Assembly (NCBI GenBank): GCA_964537285.1 | Contig: CAZHZT010000057.1 | Span: 1 to 34,703, forward strand | DNA: 34,703 nucleotides | Reading direction: 5' to 3' | Origin: CAZHZT01 sp964537285 | Lineage (GTDB): Bacteria; Bacteroidota; Bacteroidia; Chitinophagales; Saprospiraceae | Shown here: piece after piece, positions 14,880 to 22,603 of the stretch | How positions within the stretch are numbered: position 1 is the stretch's first letter | How the letters are laid out: the number at the start of each line of letters is the position of its first letter | Translations under genes and position numbers: made by a program | The notes under the pieces: generated by a model | Told to the model about the DNA's origin: nothing | What the model saw: the letters and a program-made list of their open reading frames with translations, nothing else | Databases searched by the model: none

Positions 14880-16223
14880 ATTAACAAGTTGCCCACTCAG
14901 GCGAAGCAGATCTACCTCAGTAATCTTCATATTATAGATGGCATTGACCAAAGCTAAATTCGCATTGACAAAGCGGACCTGGATGGCTCTGTAATCGAAG
15001 GAATTAATGATCCCTCCCCGGAAGCGCTCTTCAGCGATATTTAAGTTTTGCCGGGCATTATCTAATAGGCCACGGCTTAGATTTACGATTTCAAGCTGCG
15101 ATTGGTAATTGGTGTAAGCATTTTCGAGATTATTGCTCAAGGTCTGTTTAAGATCTTCAACTTCCAATTGGGCAATGATCTCTTCCTTTTGAGCATTTTC
15201 AATATTTCGCTTACGTTGGCCCCCATTGTATAAGTTGTAAGTAGCTGAAACGTTGACAAATCCATTGAAGGTATTTGCTCTGGCATCGTCAATGGTTTGA
15301 AGTACCGTTCCGCTTTCAAAGTTAAAAACCTGTTCGCCATTTGCAAGGCTGGCGTTAAATGTAGTTCCTGCGTTCAGGCTTACTGTTGGTAGTTTAGCGG
15401 CTTCCTGAATACGAGTATTTATGTTGGCCAATTCTCTTGCCAGTTTCGCCAGCTCCAAGTTGTTGTTGGAAGCCAGCATCTCTTCTTTAAGAGAAGCTTT
15501 ATCAATTGCAAAAGGTTCGAAAGAAAGGGAATCGGTCAGGTTGTAACGTTGGCTTAAGTCCTCCGTTCTCATTGCAGTGTTAAGATTTTGCATAGCGGTG
15601 TTGAGCAATCCTTGTTGACGAACATAAGCAATGGAGTCATTCAGATAAGCATCTTGCACCTGCAACAGGTCAAAGGTTACCGACTGGCCGAATTCTTTTT
15701 TAACTTCCTGATATTTTATCTGATCGCGAGACAGATCGAGTACTGTTTTAAAAACATTTAATTCTTCTTGTCTCAGCAAGGCATTGAAGTAGGCAAGGCT
15801 AACTTCCTGGACAATGGTTTCTATAGTGCTATTGACATTGATGTCGCTTTGATTAACGAGTTCTTCGAATTGTTGTTTGGAAAAACGGATGCGATGGCCA
15901 TCAAAAAGCGTCCAGTTAAGGGCTAAACCAGGAACAAGAGCGTTATTTAAATTTGTTTGCTCAATTACAATAGATGCAGGGTTTTCTTGAAAGGTAAAGG
16001 CGTTCCTGAAGTCAAGAGTTGCAGCAATCTCCGGGGTACGGCCAGCGTTAGCCCAGGTATTATTATTCTTAGCTATAGCTACTCTTTCTTTTTGCGCTTT
16101 AACAGAAAAGCTGTTCTCCAAGCCTTGCTTGATAGCATCGGATAAACTCAGCGCCTGCTGAGCTTCCATGTTAAAGCAAAACAAGATAAAAAGCAGGCTG
16201 CAAATTGAGGCTGATCGCTTCAT
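14865..16223 (-). CDS. TolC-family outer membrane efflux channel
   Basis: 452 residues. It is the outer-membrane exit duct of the tripartite pump encoded upstream. A signal peptide (MKRSASICSLLFILFCFNMEAQQ) ends near residue 22. Two OEP repeats follow, with the usual alternation of helix-rich stretches (SLSDAIKQGLENSFSVKAQKE; QEVSLAYFNALLRQEEL) and strand segments (ALNWTLFDG, VSATYNLYNGG). It ends LRLSGQLVNAGNE; the last residues and stop are read from repeat G1, so the original C-terminus may have been altered. It is the last gene of the operon, 181 bases after the RND gene. Confidence 0.92.
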   Translation of the reverse strand: MKRSASICSLLFILFCFNMEAQQALSLSDAIKQGLENSFSVKAQKERVAIAKNNNTWANAGRTPEIAATLDFRNAFTFQENPASIVIEQTNLNNALVPGLALNWTLFDGHRIRFSKQQFEELVNQSDINVNSTIETIVQEVSLAYFNALLRQEELNVFKTVLDLSRDQIKYQEVKKEFGQSVTFDLLQVQDAYLNDSIAYVRQQGLLNTAMQNLNTAMRTEDLSQRYNLTDSLSFEPFAIDKASLKEEMLASNNNLELAKLARELANINTRIQEAAKLPTVSLNAGTTFNASLANGEQVFNFESGTVLQTIDDARANTFNGFVNVSATYNLYNGGQRKRNIENAQKEEIIAQLEVEDLKQTLSNNLENAYTNYQSQLEIVNLSRGLLDNARQNLNIAEERFRGGIINSFDYRAIQVRFVNANLALVNAIYNMKITEVDLLRLSGQLVNAGNE

Positions 16224-16280
16224 TTAATATGATGTTCTTTTTTAAAAATAGTGTTTTTTGTTTCCCGAAGGTACCAATGC

Positions 16281-16305
16281 TGGTTCCGAAGTCATCTCGG
16301 AACCA
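16281..16305. repeat. Hairpin between the RND and TolC-like genes
   Basis: TGGTTCCGA (16281-16289) pairs perfectly with TCGGAACCA (16297-16305) over a 7-base loop, flanked by direct repeats of CCAATGCTG. It lies in the operon spacer and may attenuate expression of the channel gene or protect mRNA ends. Confidence 0.5.
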
Positions 16306-16339
16306 ATGCTGTAAATCTACACAGCACGTAAACCTTTTA

Positions 16340-16400
16340 GTTCTTTGACAAATTCTATGGAACGGACTTTTAGTTCTTTGACAAATTGTGTTGAACGGGA
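16340..16400. repeat. Two tandem heads of repeat family A
   Basis: GTTCTTTGACAAATT occurs at 16340 and again at 16373, each followed by a GGAACGG-like or TGAACGG-like stretch, with no matching second arms. These are truncated family A ends within the operon spacer, just after the RND stop. Confidence 0.65.
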
Positions 16401-16404
16401 CTTT

Positions 16405-19400
16405 TTAAATAAACGCCTCCATCATTGTAAACATCGTTCTGACTATGGCTGCCAAAACAGCAAGGCAGATTACCCCCGCAAACAACCACAGGAAAAAATA
16501 ACTTTTTCTACCTGCATAAGCAGGCTCAACTGTTTCCAAACCAGGCTTTACACCTTCCCAAACATAAACGGTGTACACTTTTACCCGATTCACAAAAATT
16601 AAGAGCACCGGTAAAAGTCCGAGAATGATAAAAGTAACCACTAACAAGCCAAAAGCCACAGATGAAGCCATCGGAATGAGAAACTGTGCTTGCAGGCTTC
16701 GCTCTCCCAACAGTGGCATCAACCCAGCTACGGTTGTAATGGACGTCAATAAAATAGGGCGAAAACGGGAAATACCCGTTTTATAGATCGCTTCCATTTG
16801 ATCTTCTCCTTCTTCGATTAAGTCATTATAGGTTGTAACAAAAACCAAGGCATCATTCACCAAAATACCCACCAGTGCGATGATCCCTAAAATTGAAAGC
16901 AAGCTGATTTGCAGCCCCATTACGTAGTGCCCCCATGCTGCTCCGATGAAACCGAATGGAAGCAAGGTAAAGACGACAATCGTTTGTGAAATAGACCGAA
17001 AAGTAAGGGCAATCACAAAAAACATGAGCAACCCAATAACCGGCATGATCACCTGCATGGATTTCGTTGTTTTTTCCTGCTCCCGGTTTTGCCCTTCATA
17101 CAAGGCCTGTACAGAAGGGTAGTTCGCTAATATCCTCGGAACGATCTCACTTTTTACAGAAGCTGTTATACTACTAACGGAAACCTGATCACTCGATACC
17201 TCTGCTTCGACTTTCACTTCTCGCTTCCCGTCAATATGGTTTATAGAGATAATACCTTTTTCAATTTCAACATCTGCGATTTCAGAAAGTGGAAACTCCC
17301 GGCCATCATTAAAGCGAACACGCATATCTTTTAACTGGCTGATACTACCCCGATCCAACTCATCATAGCGGACCCATACCCTTACCTCATCACGGCCCCT
17401 TTGAAGCCTTTGCACTTCACTGCCAAAAAAGCCCGAACGGACCTGGCCTATTATTTCTTGCAGATTCAGGCCGAGGTATTTCGCTTTATCTTTTAACTTC
17501 AGATTCACTTCTCGCAAGCCTTCCTGATTATTATCTACAACATCCTTAAGCTCTGCCAGCGACGTAAGCTCTGCTTTTACTTTTTGCGTTGCCTCTTCAA
17601 GCTGCTCATAATTATCGCCGATCAATGAAATCGAAATGGGTTTTCCAAAGGGCGTTGAACTTCCATAGGTCAGCACTTCGGCATCGTAAATCGAGCCCGC
17701 TTCCTTTCGAACAGCATTCGTAACATCCCTTACCTCCATAGAATCCCGGGACTCTCCGTCGATTACCGTAATGATTAATTCGCCTTGATAGGTTGTAGGT
17801 CCAAGTACTTTCTGGATTTGCTCAATAGGCTTCTTTTCCCCATTAAAATAATGTTGACTTAGCTTTTCATTCGCCCTCCAGGCAGCTTCTGAAATATGAT
17901 CGAGCCATTTTTCAGTTATATGCTCCCGCGTACCCGCCGGCATTTGCAAGGTAACATTAATATTGTCCCGTTCAATAACAGGGAAAAAAGTCCCTTTAAT
18001 AATTCCACCAAACAAAGCACCGAAGGTTATAAAAAGTAAGCCCAGTACAAAAGCAGTGGTTATTCCCTTGTTTTGAATACAAAAGCGCAAACCTGGCGCA
18101 TATAATTTATCGCGCATCCAGGCCATAAATTGATCGAAATAACGCGTAAGCAGATATTCCTTTTGATCAGGCGAAAGGGCTTTCGAGTGCCCTACGTGTG
18201 TTGGCAGAATGAAAGCTCCTTCTACCAATGAAAAAATCAGTGATAAGATTACTACAACAGCCATTTCACCGAAAAAATCTCCAAGCCGTCCATCGATAAA
18301 GAAGAAAGCTGAAAATGCAATCACTGTAGTCACAATTGCAGAAAATACCGCAGGAAGCACCTTCATAGTGCCTGTAATGGCTGCCTGCAAGCGAGGCGCC
18401 CCCCGCTCGTATTCCTGATAAATACTCTCACTGATCACAATACCATCATCGACCAGAATACCAATCACCAGTATCATCCCAAATAAGGAGATGACATTTA
18501 TAGTTACATCTAATAGATAAGCAAATAAAAACATACCGGCAAAGGAGATCGGGATAGCAATAGCTACCCAAAGCGCCAGACGCCAGTGTAGAAAGATGGC
18601 CAGCAGAATGGATACAATGATAAATCCCTGAATACCATTTTTAGTCAATAAAGCGATACGTTGGCGCAGTGCCACCGTTCTATCCTGAATCAACTCTGCT
18701 TTTACAACATCATTTTTTTTATTAAATTCATCCAGATATCCCTCCGTCGCACCTGATAAAGGAATTTTAACCGGAGTTCCAAACAGGTTCATATCCACAA
18801 GATAAAGCGGATCACGGCCGAGCAGCATATTTTTTATTGTGATCATATCTTCTTCGATCGTACTGGAAACATTAAGTACAACCGATGGCTTATCATTGAG
18901 ATAAGTTCTGTTGGGGTCGTCGGCCCATTTATCACGTATATCGGCTACCTGATGTAAGCGAACTACGCTACCATTCGGATTGGTTTTTACGACAATATCC
19001 AGGAGCCCCTGGGCATAATACTCTTTGTTGCGTGCTCTTACCAGCAATTCCTCATTTTCCGTTTTGATGGTTCCGCCTGTGATTTCCAAATTAGCAGCGC
19101 GGACAGCCTGAGTAGCCTGAGCAAAGGAAAGGGAATAAGCTCTAAGGTCTTTTTCGCGAAAAGCTATTTCAATTTCTTCATCGGGGAAGCCCGAGACAGT
19201 CACTTTTGAAATGCCGTCCATAGCCAGCAGATCATCCTCAACCTGACGAGAAAAACGTTTTAAGGTTTTCAGGTCTGTATTCCCGGTAAGTGCAAAGGTG
19301 ACGGTAAGCTCCAGGTTTTCCACTTTGTAGATGACCGGCGGTTCCATATCCACTGGGAAAGAACTGATTTGATCTACGGCATTATTGACATCCTGAAGCA

Positions 19401-19713
19401 CCAGGTCCGTATTTCGACCTCTGATCACCTCAACGTCTATAGTACCGCTATTTTCCTTAGAGACTGAAGTCACCCGTTCAATCCCTGTAATCCCTTTAAG
19501 GTTCTCCTCGATCTTTGTAATGACTCCCTCTTCAATTTCTTCTGGCGAAGCTCCCGGGAAAACAATTTGAATTTTGATAAGGCGGCTGGGGTTTTGCGGA
19601 AAGAATGTGGATTTCATCAGTAAAGCCCCGAAGATTCCGATAAGCAGAATAGCGAACATGAGCAGGTTGGCTGCTATCGGATATTTTATAAAGTAATTAA
19701 GAATACTTTTCAT
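16405..19713 (-). CDS. RND efflux transporter, inner-membrane pump
   Basis: 1102 residues. A proton-driven trimeric pump exporting drugs or other amphiphiles from the inner membrane and periplasm. Layout is typical of the AcrB/HAE superfamily: TM1 (about 13-33), a large porter loop, TM2-6 (about 370-510), a second porter loop and TM8-12 (about 900-1030), with an extra C-terminal segment ending in one more hydrophobic helix (FFLWLFAGVICLAVLAAIV). TM4 keeps the proton-relay Asp pair in VIGILVDDGIVISES. TM10 reads LVGILVNDALVFVTTYND and is followed by GISRFRPILLTSITT. The tail after TM12 is longer than in AcrB. It lies 32 bases after the adaptor gene. The substrate cannot be told. Confidence 0.95.
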   Translation of the reverse strand: MKSILNYFIKYPIAANLLMFAILLIGIFGALLMKSTFFPQNPSRLIKIQIVFPGASPEEIEEGVITKIEENLKGITGIERVTSVSKENSGTIDVEVIRGRNTDLVLQDVNNAVDQISSFPVDMEPPVIYKVENLELTVTFALTGNTDLKTLKRFSRQVEDDLLAMDGISKVTVSGFPDEEIEIAFREKDLRAYSLSFAQATQAVRAANLEITGGTIKTENEELLVRARNKEYYAQGLLDIVVKTNPNGSVVRLHQVADIRDKWADDPNRTYLNDKPSVVLNVSSTIEEDMITIKNMLLGRDPLYLVDMNLFGTPVKIPLSGATEGYLDEFNKKNDVVKAELIQDRTVALRQRIALLTKNGIQGFIIVSILLAIFLHWRLALWVAIAIPISFAGMFLFAYLLDVTINVISLFGMILVIGILVDDGIVISESIYQEYERGAPRLQAAITGTMKVLPAVFSAIVTTVIAFSAFFFIDGRLGDFFGEMAVVVILSLIFSLVEGAFILPTHVGHSKALSPDQKEYLLTRYFDQFMAWMRDKLYAPGLRFCIQNKGITTAFVLGLLFITFGALFGGIIKGTFFPVIERDNINVTLQMPAGTREHITEKWLDHISEAAWRANEKLSQHYFNGEKKPIEQIQKVLGPTTYQGELIITVIDGESRDSMEVRDVTNAVRKEAGSIYDAEVLTYGSSTPFGKPISISLIGDNYEQLEEATQKVKAELTSLAELKDVVDNNQEGLREVNLKLKDKAKYLGLNLQEIIGQVRSGFFGSEVQRLQRGRDEVRVWVRYDELDRGSISQLKDMRVRFNDGREFPLSEIADVEIEKGIISINHIDGKREVKVEAEVSSDQVSVSSITASVKSEIVPRILANYPSVQALYEGQNREQEKTTKSMQVIMPVIGLLMFFVIALTFRSISQTIVVFTLLPFGFIGAAWGHYVMGLQISLLSILGIIALVGILVNDALVFVTTYNDLIEEGEDQMEAIYKTGISRFRPILLTSITTVAGLMPLLGERSLQAQFLIPMASSVAFGLLVVTFIILGLLPVLLIFVNRVKVYTVYVWEGVKPGLETVEPAYAGRKSYFFLWLFAGVICLAVLAAIVRTMFTMMEAFI

Positions 19714-19745
19714 GATTGAATGATGTCAAGATTGAGCGATGGATT

Positions 19746-20885
19746 TTATTTTGACTGCTGCACTTTCATGCCTTCGTAGGCCCCCGGGATTCTTTGAGCC
19801 AGCAGTACCGTACCCTCTTCCAGTCCACGAACCACTACCGTATTAGGATTCATTTTGACCACCTCCACAGGTGTAAGAGCAAGAACAGAATCGTTTATTA
19901 CATATACTTTGGACTGATCGACGAGATAGTCGCGATCAATCTCGAGAACATCTTCAATAGTACCTGCCTGTACTTCCCCTTTGAGATACATTCCTGCTTT
20001 AAGGCCACTACCATTGACGCTAATATAAATTGTTGCCGATTGAGTATTCGGGTCAATCTGATCATTAATCCGCTTGACGGTTCCATTCCATTCTGTATCA
20101 AAATCTTCTGAATAAAGGCGGGCTCTTTGACCTGGGCGGATCAGTTTTAACTCTTTCAGGGGCATGGTAGCTTCCAGTTCGAAATTAGAAGTATTCATCA
20201 ATGTACCCACTTTTTGGCCAGCTCTTACCACAGCACCAACATTAATGAGAGACTCCGTGACCACACCAGCGAAGGGAGCATATACAGTATATTTTTTCAA
20301 TCTTGCTTCAGCACTGCGGATAGTATAAAACTGGCTGAGTACATTTTTAGAAGCAATGAATAATTTTTCTTGCTCATTGAGTGGTTCCGGAAAAGATGTG
20401 AGCGGTTTACGCTCATCAAATTGATTTAGGTAAGCTTTCCATTGCGGGAAACTTTCCGGATAGTCAATTTTTAAATCCGGCATGAATTGAGTGATAGCAT
20501 TCAAAAGGTTGCTTTTCTGGGAAAGCAAACTCAAGCGTGCCTCTTCCTGATCGATTTCCAAAAGCACATCGCCCTTTCCAAATCGCGCTCCTTCTTTAAA
20601 AGGATGCGAGCTACTTTTAAGCGCCCCGGTCACTTCAGCAAAAACATCGATTTTGTTAAAGGCCACCAGGCGGCCCTGAACATCTACGATTTCTGGCAAG
20701 GCTTCTTTCTTAACAGTTACGGCCTCCACCATTGGGATCAAGGCCCCGGCAGCAGCTTGGGGGCCCCCTTGTTTTTTCTGAGGTCCTTTCCCTTGAGAAC
20801 TCATGACCATAGTAATGCCGACCGCTCCGAAAAGGACAAGTACAGCAACAATCAGACTAATAGTTTGGCGTAGAAACTTACTCAT
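19746..20885 (-). CDS. RND periplasmic adaptor (membrane fusion protein)
   Basis: 379 residues. Bridges the RND pump and the TolC-like channel. An N-terminal membrane anchor or signal (about 9-28, ISLIVAVLVLFGAVGITMVM) has no lipobox Cys. The lipoyl/barrel-sandwich halves are VQGRLVAFNKIDVFAEVTGAL with GDVLLEID, and YTVYAPFAGVVTESLINVGAVVRAGQ. They are joined by a coiled hairpin (about 115-200), then a beta barrel and a membrane-proximal domain. This is the usual AcrA/HlyD_D23 layout. It lies 44 bases downstream of marR and upstream of the pump gene, clearly one operon. Confidence 0.94.
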   Translation of the reverse strand: MSKFLRQTISLIVAVLVLFGAVGITMVMSSQGKGPQKKQGGPQAAAGALIPMVEAVTVKKEALPEIVDVQGRLVAFNKIDVFAEVTGALKSSSHPFKEGARFGKGDVLLEIDQEEARLSLLSQKSNLLNAITQFMPDLKIDYPESFPQWKAYLNQFDERKPLTSFPEPLNEQEKLFIASKNVLSQFYTIRSAEARLKKYTVYAPFAGVVTESLINVGAVVRAGQKVGTLMNTSNFELEATMPLKELKLIRPGQRARLYSEDFDTEWNGTVKRINDQIDPNTQSATIYISVNGSGLKAGMYLKGEVQAGTIEDVLEIDRDYLVDQSKVYVINDSVLALTPVEVVKMNPNTVVVRGLEEGTVLLAQRIPGAYEGMKVQQSK

Positions 20886-20915
20886 AGCGATGGTTCTTTT
20901 CTCGTGATTTTATTT

Positions 20916-20931
20916 GGTTGCAAGAACAACT
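20916..20931. promoter_or_regulatory. Candidate second MarR operator before the adaptor gene
   Basis: GGTTG-N6-CAACT (16 bases) lies 31-46 bases before the adaptor ATG and overlaps the end of marR. It shares the GTTG-N6-CAACT pattern with the site at 21381-21396. It may allow separate control of the pump genes. Inferred from sequence only. Confidence 0.4.
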
Positions 20932-21373
20932 ATTTTGATAGATTTTCAAAAATTTTTCTCAATACATTTTTACAAATTTCTATATCCTTTTCCTCAATTC
21001 CATCCAATGCTTTTTGACTCAGTTCGAAAGCAAGCGGTAAAGTCTTTTCTTTTAACTCTTTTCCCTTATGCGTCAAAAAAACTTTATTATGCCGCTTATC
21101 TTTTTCGTCTGCTACACGCAGCACGACATTGTCCTTCTCTAAGCCCGCGACCACGCGAGTTATAGTACCTTTGTCGCGGCAGGAGAACTCTGCCAGCTCC
21201 TTCTGGTAACGACCATCTTTGATCCAAAGCTGAAGCAGCACCGGCCATTGTTCACCATGAATGCCAATGCCATGTTCTACGAAACTTTTAGAAAGTTGCC
21301 GCCCCATAAGACGACCGCTCCGGTTCATCAGAAAACCGATAGCTTCCTCTATGTTAAAACCTGCTGATGCCAT
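20930..21373 (-). CDS. MarR-family transcriptional regulator of the efflux operon
   Basis: 147 residues. A winged-helix dimer, usually a repressor released by small-molecule ligands. The winged helix-turn-helix spans about residues 45-110: QWPVLLQLWIKDGRYQKELAEFSCRDKGTITRVVAGLEKDNVVLRVADEKDKR, with the typical Asp-Lys-Arg wing. The C-terminal helices (KELKEKTLPLAFELSQKALDG) form the dimer interface. The frame stays open far upstream, but ATG 21373 gives the normal MarR length. As the first gene of the efflux operon, with a palindrome eight bases before its start, it is probably autoregulated and controls the pump. Confidence 0.9.
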   Translation of the reverse strand: MASAGFNIEEAIGFLMNRSGRLMGRQLSKSFVEHGIGIHGEQWPVLLQLWIKDGRYQKELAEFSCRDKGTITRVVAGLEKDNVVLRVADEKDKRHNKVFLTHKGKELKEKTLPLAFELSQKALDGIEEKDIEICKNVLRKIFENLSK

Positions 21374-21380
21374 TTCATTT

Positions 21381-21396
21381 AGTTGTAATTGCAACT
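21381..21396. promoter_or_regulatory. Candidate MarR operator at the operon promoter
   Basis: AGTTGTAATTGCAACT is a 16-base inverted repeat with one mismatched pair, placed just before the marR start. TTG...CAA palindromes are typical of MarR-family sites. On the minus strand TATTATAT lies a few bases upstream and could be a -10-like box. The position fits repression by steric block. Confidence 0.55.
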
Positions 21397-21440
21397 GAAC
21401 ATATAATACCGAGAAAGGTTTAACGAATACGCGTGAAACG

Positions 21441-21477
21441 AAGGACGGAAAACGGGGAACGAAGGGCGGGAGTAATG
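21441..21477. repeat. Family G repeat block, copy G3
   Basis: AAGGACGGAAAACGGGGAAC...GGGAGTAATGA matches the right half of block G2 read on the minus strand (GGAGAACGGGGAACGGAGTAATGA). It lies in the intergenic region between marR and the methyltransferase gene. Confidence 0.55.
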
Positions 21478-21519
21478 ATTTTTTAACTTTGTTAAAAAAA
21501 TGATCGCAAATGGAAGTGG

Positions 21520-21547
21520 TTAAGGGTAAAGCAAGCTTTACTCTTAA
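21520..21547. repeat. Hairpin in the methyltransferase leader
   Basis: TTAAGGGTAAAGC (21520-21532) pairs with GCTTTACTCTTAA (21535-21547) with one mismatch. It lies just upstream of the preferred ATG at 21582 and argues that the longer frame from 21510 is not translated. It could affect translation of the gene. Confidence 0.45.
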
Positions 21548-21581
21548 GTACATCCATCCATTTGTAAGCAAAAAAATATTT

Positions 21582-22115
21582 ATGAGTTTGGAGGAAGCCA
21601 TAGTTTTGATAAGAGATGGGGTCAACCCTGAACACCAGACATGGATTGACTTGGGGGCAGGGACGGGTTTGTTTACTCTTGCATTAGCGGAACTACTCAC
21701 GCGGGAGCATACTATTATTGCAGCAGACAAAAACCCACATGCTCTTTATCGTCTGAATTCGCCAAGATTTCAGATTGCGGAGGCAGATTTTAACAGTCCG
21801 ATGGATTTACCCGTGGCTGACGGTATTTTGATGGCCAATACGCTTCATTACGCCAGTGATCCAATTAAAGCCTTAAAGAATATATTGCAGCATCTTCGAA
21901 AAGGAGGAACTTTTCTTTTAATTGAATATGATATGAGCGAAGCACTCAAGCCTTGGGTGCCTTATCCTGTTCCTTTTGAGCTGTATAGAAAAATAGCGCG
22001 GGAAGTAGGTCTTTCGGCTCCTAAAAAATTAAAGGAGATGCCCTCTAGGTATGGCCCCCAAAATATCTATTCTGCAATAACTTTTTTCGGTGAACGGGGA
22101 ACGGAAAACGGTTAA
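21582..22115 (+). CDS. Class I SAM-dependent methyltransferase
   Basis: 177 residues from ATG 21582; an ATG at 21510 would add 24 residues, but that leader is a hairpin. The Rossmann motif I TWIDLGAGTGLFTLALAELL, motif II with the acidic residue in TIIAADKNPHAL, ADFNSPMDLPVADGILMANTLHYASD and LRKGGTFLLIEYD are all present, as in UbiE/MenG-like and methyltransf_11/25 proteins. The substrate is unknown. The C-terminal residues ERGTENG and the TAA stop are read from repeat G2, so the native end was probably at SAITFFG or thereabouts. It converges with a small membrane protein gene, overlapping by four bases inside the repeat. Confidence 0.85.
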   Translation: MSLEEAIVLIRDGVNPEHQTWIDLGAGTGLFTLALAELLTREHTIIAADKNPHALYRLNSPRFQIAEADFNSPMDLPVADGILMANTLHYASDPIKALKNILQHLRKGGTFLLIEYDMSEALKPWVPYPVPFELYRKIAREVGLSAPKKLKEMPSRYGPQNIYSAITFFGERGTENG

Positions 22116-22193
22116 CGGTTAACGGAATAGCCAATTAAGGCCAAAGGCCTTAATTTCATTACTCCGTTCCCCGTTCTCCGTTCCCCGCTATTA
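22091..22193. repeat. Family G repeat, full palindromic copy G2
   Basis: The left part GAACGGGGAACGGAAAACGG and the right part CCGTTCTCCGTTCCCCG are complementary. Between them lies a perfect 10-bp hairpin AATTAAGGCC-AAA-GGCCTTAATT (22133-22155). It carries GTTAACG twice, as in G1. Both convergent genes flanking it end inside it. Confidence 0.8.
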
Positions 22194-22357
22194 TTGTTTT
22201 CTTCTTTGGCTACTAACACAAAAGCGAGGCCCATGGAAATAGCACTTCCGATACCAGTAGAGAAGCCGATAATGAAGCTCCCCGTAGCGATGCCCATGCT
22301 GATGCCCACGGATGCACCAAGTAATATTCCTATGGATAACCAGGTTGTTTGATTCAT
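22112..22357 (-). CDS. Small Gly-rich two-helix membrane protein
   Basis: 81 residues. Two hydrophobic stretches (about 5-29 and 31-49) are rich in GxxxG-like spacing (ILLGASVGISMGIATG; IIGFSTGIGSAISMGLAFVLVAK), similar to glycine-zipper membrane proteins. No named family was recognised. Residues from about NNNSGERRTGNG to the end (about 27 residues) are read entirely from repeat G2, so the original protein likely ended near KEENNN. Monocistronic. Confidence 0.6.
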   Translation of the reverse strand: MNQTTWLSIGILLGASVGISMGIATGSFIIGFSTGIGSAISMGLAFVLVAKEENNNSGERRTGNGVMKLRPLALIGYSVNR

Positions 22358-22560
22358 ATAAACAGATTATGGATTATTCAGGTAGTTTTCCCATTTTAGA
22401 AATTATTCGAAAGTTATATTAAGTAAAACAAAATAGAAAAGCAAGAAAACTATGCGTTTAGGGTTTAAAATCGACGAACCTACAACAAGCAGGGCATGGA
22501 AAGATGAATACGGGTGTATTTCATTTTGTCGCTGCCTGCAAGAGAAAAGGTTATTTTTGT

Positions 22561-22603
22561 AGACTTGTTCTTTAACTACTGATGGAGCGAAAGAACAAGC
22601 CTA
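22561..22603. repeat. Palindromic repeat family E, short copy (E2)
   Basis: CTTGTTCTTTAACTACT...AAAGAACAAGCCTA matches both ends of E1 (1411-1520) but lacks the inner 16-bp stem. Its end overlaps the TAG stop of oleD (22601-22603). Elsewhere the 243-base gap 22358-22600 shows nothing clear. Confidence 0.65.

Noticed and set aside
21374..21730. N-terminal extension of the MarR frame
   Set aside because: The extension has no MarR-like sequence, runs through repeat G3 and overlaps the divergent methyltransferase gene; ATG 21373 gives the normal length.
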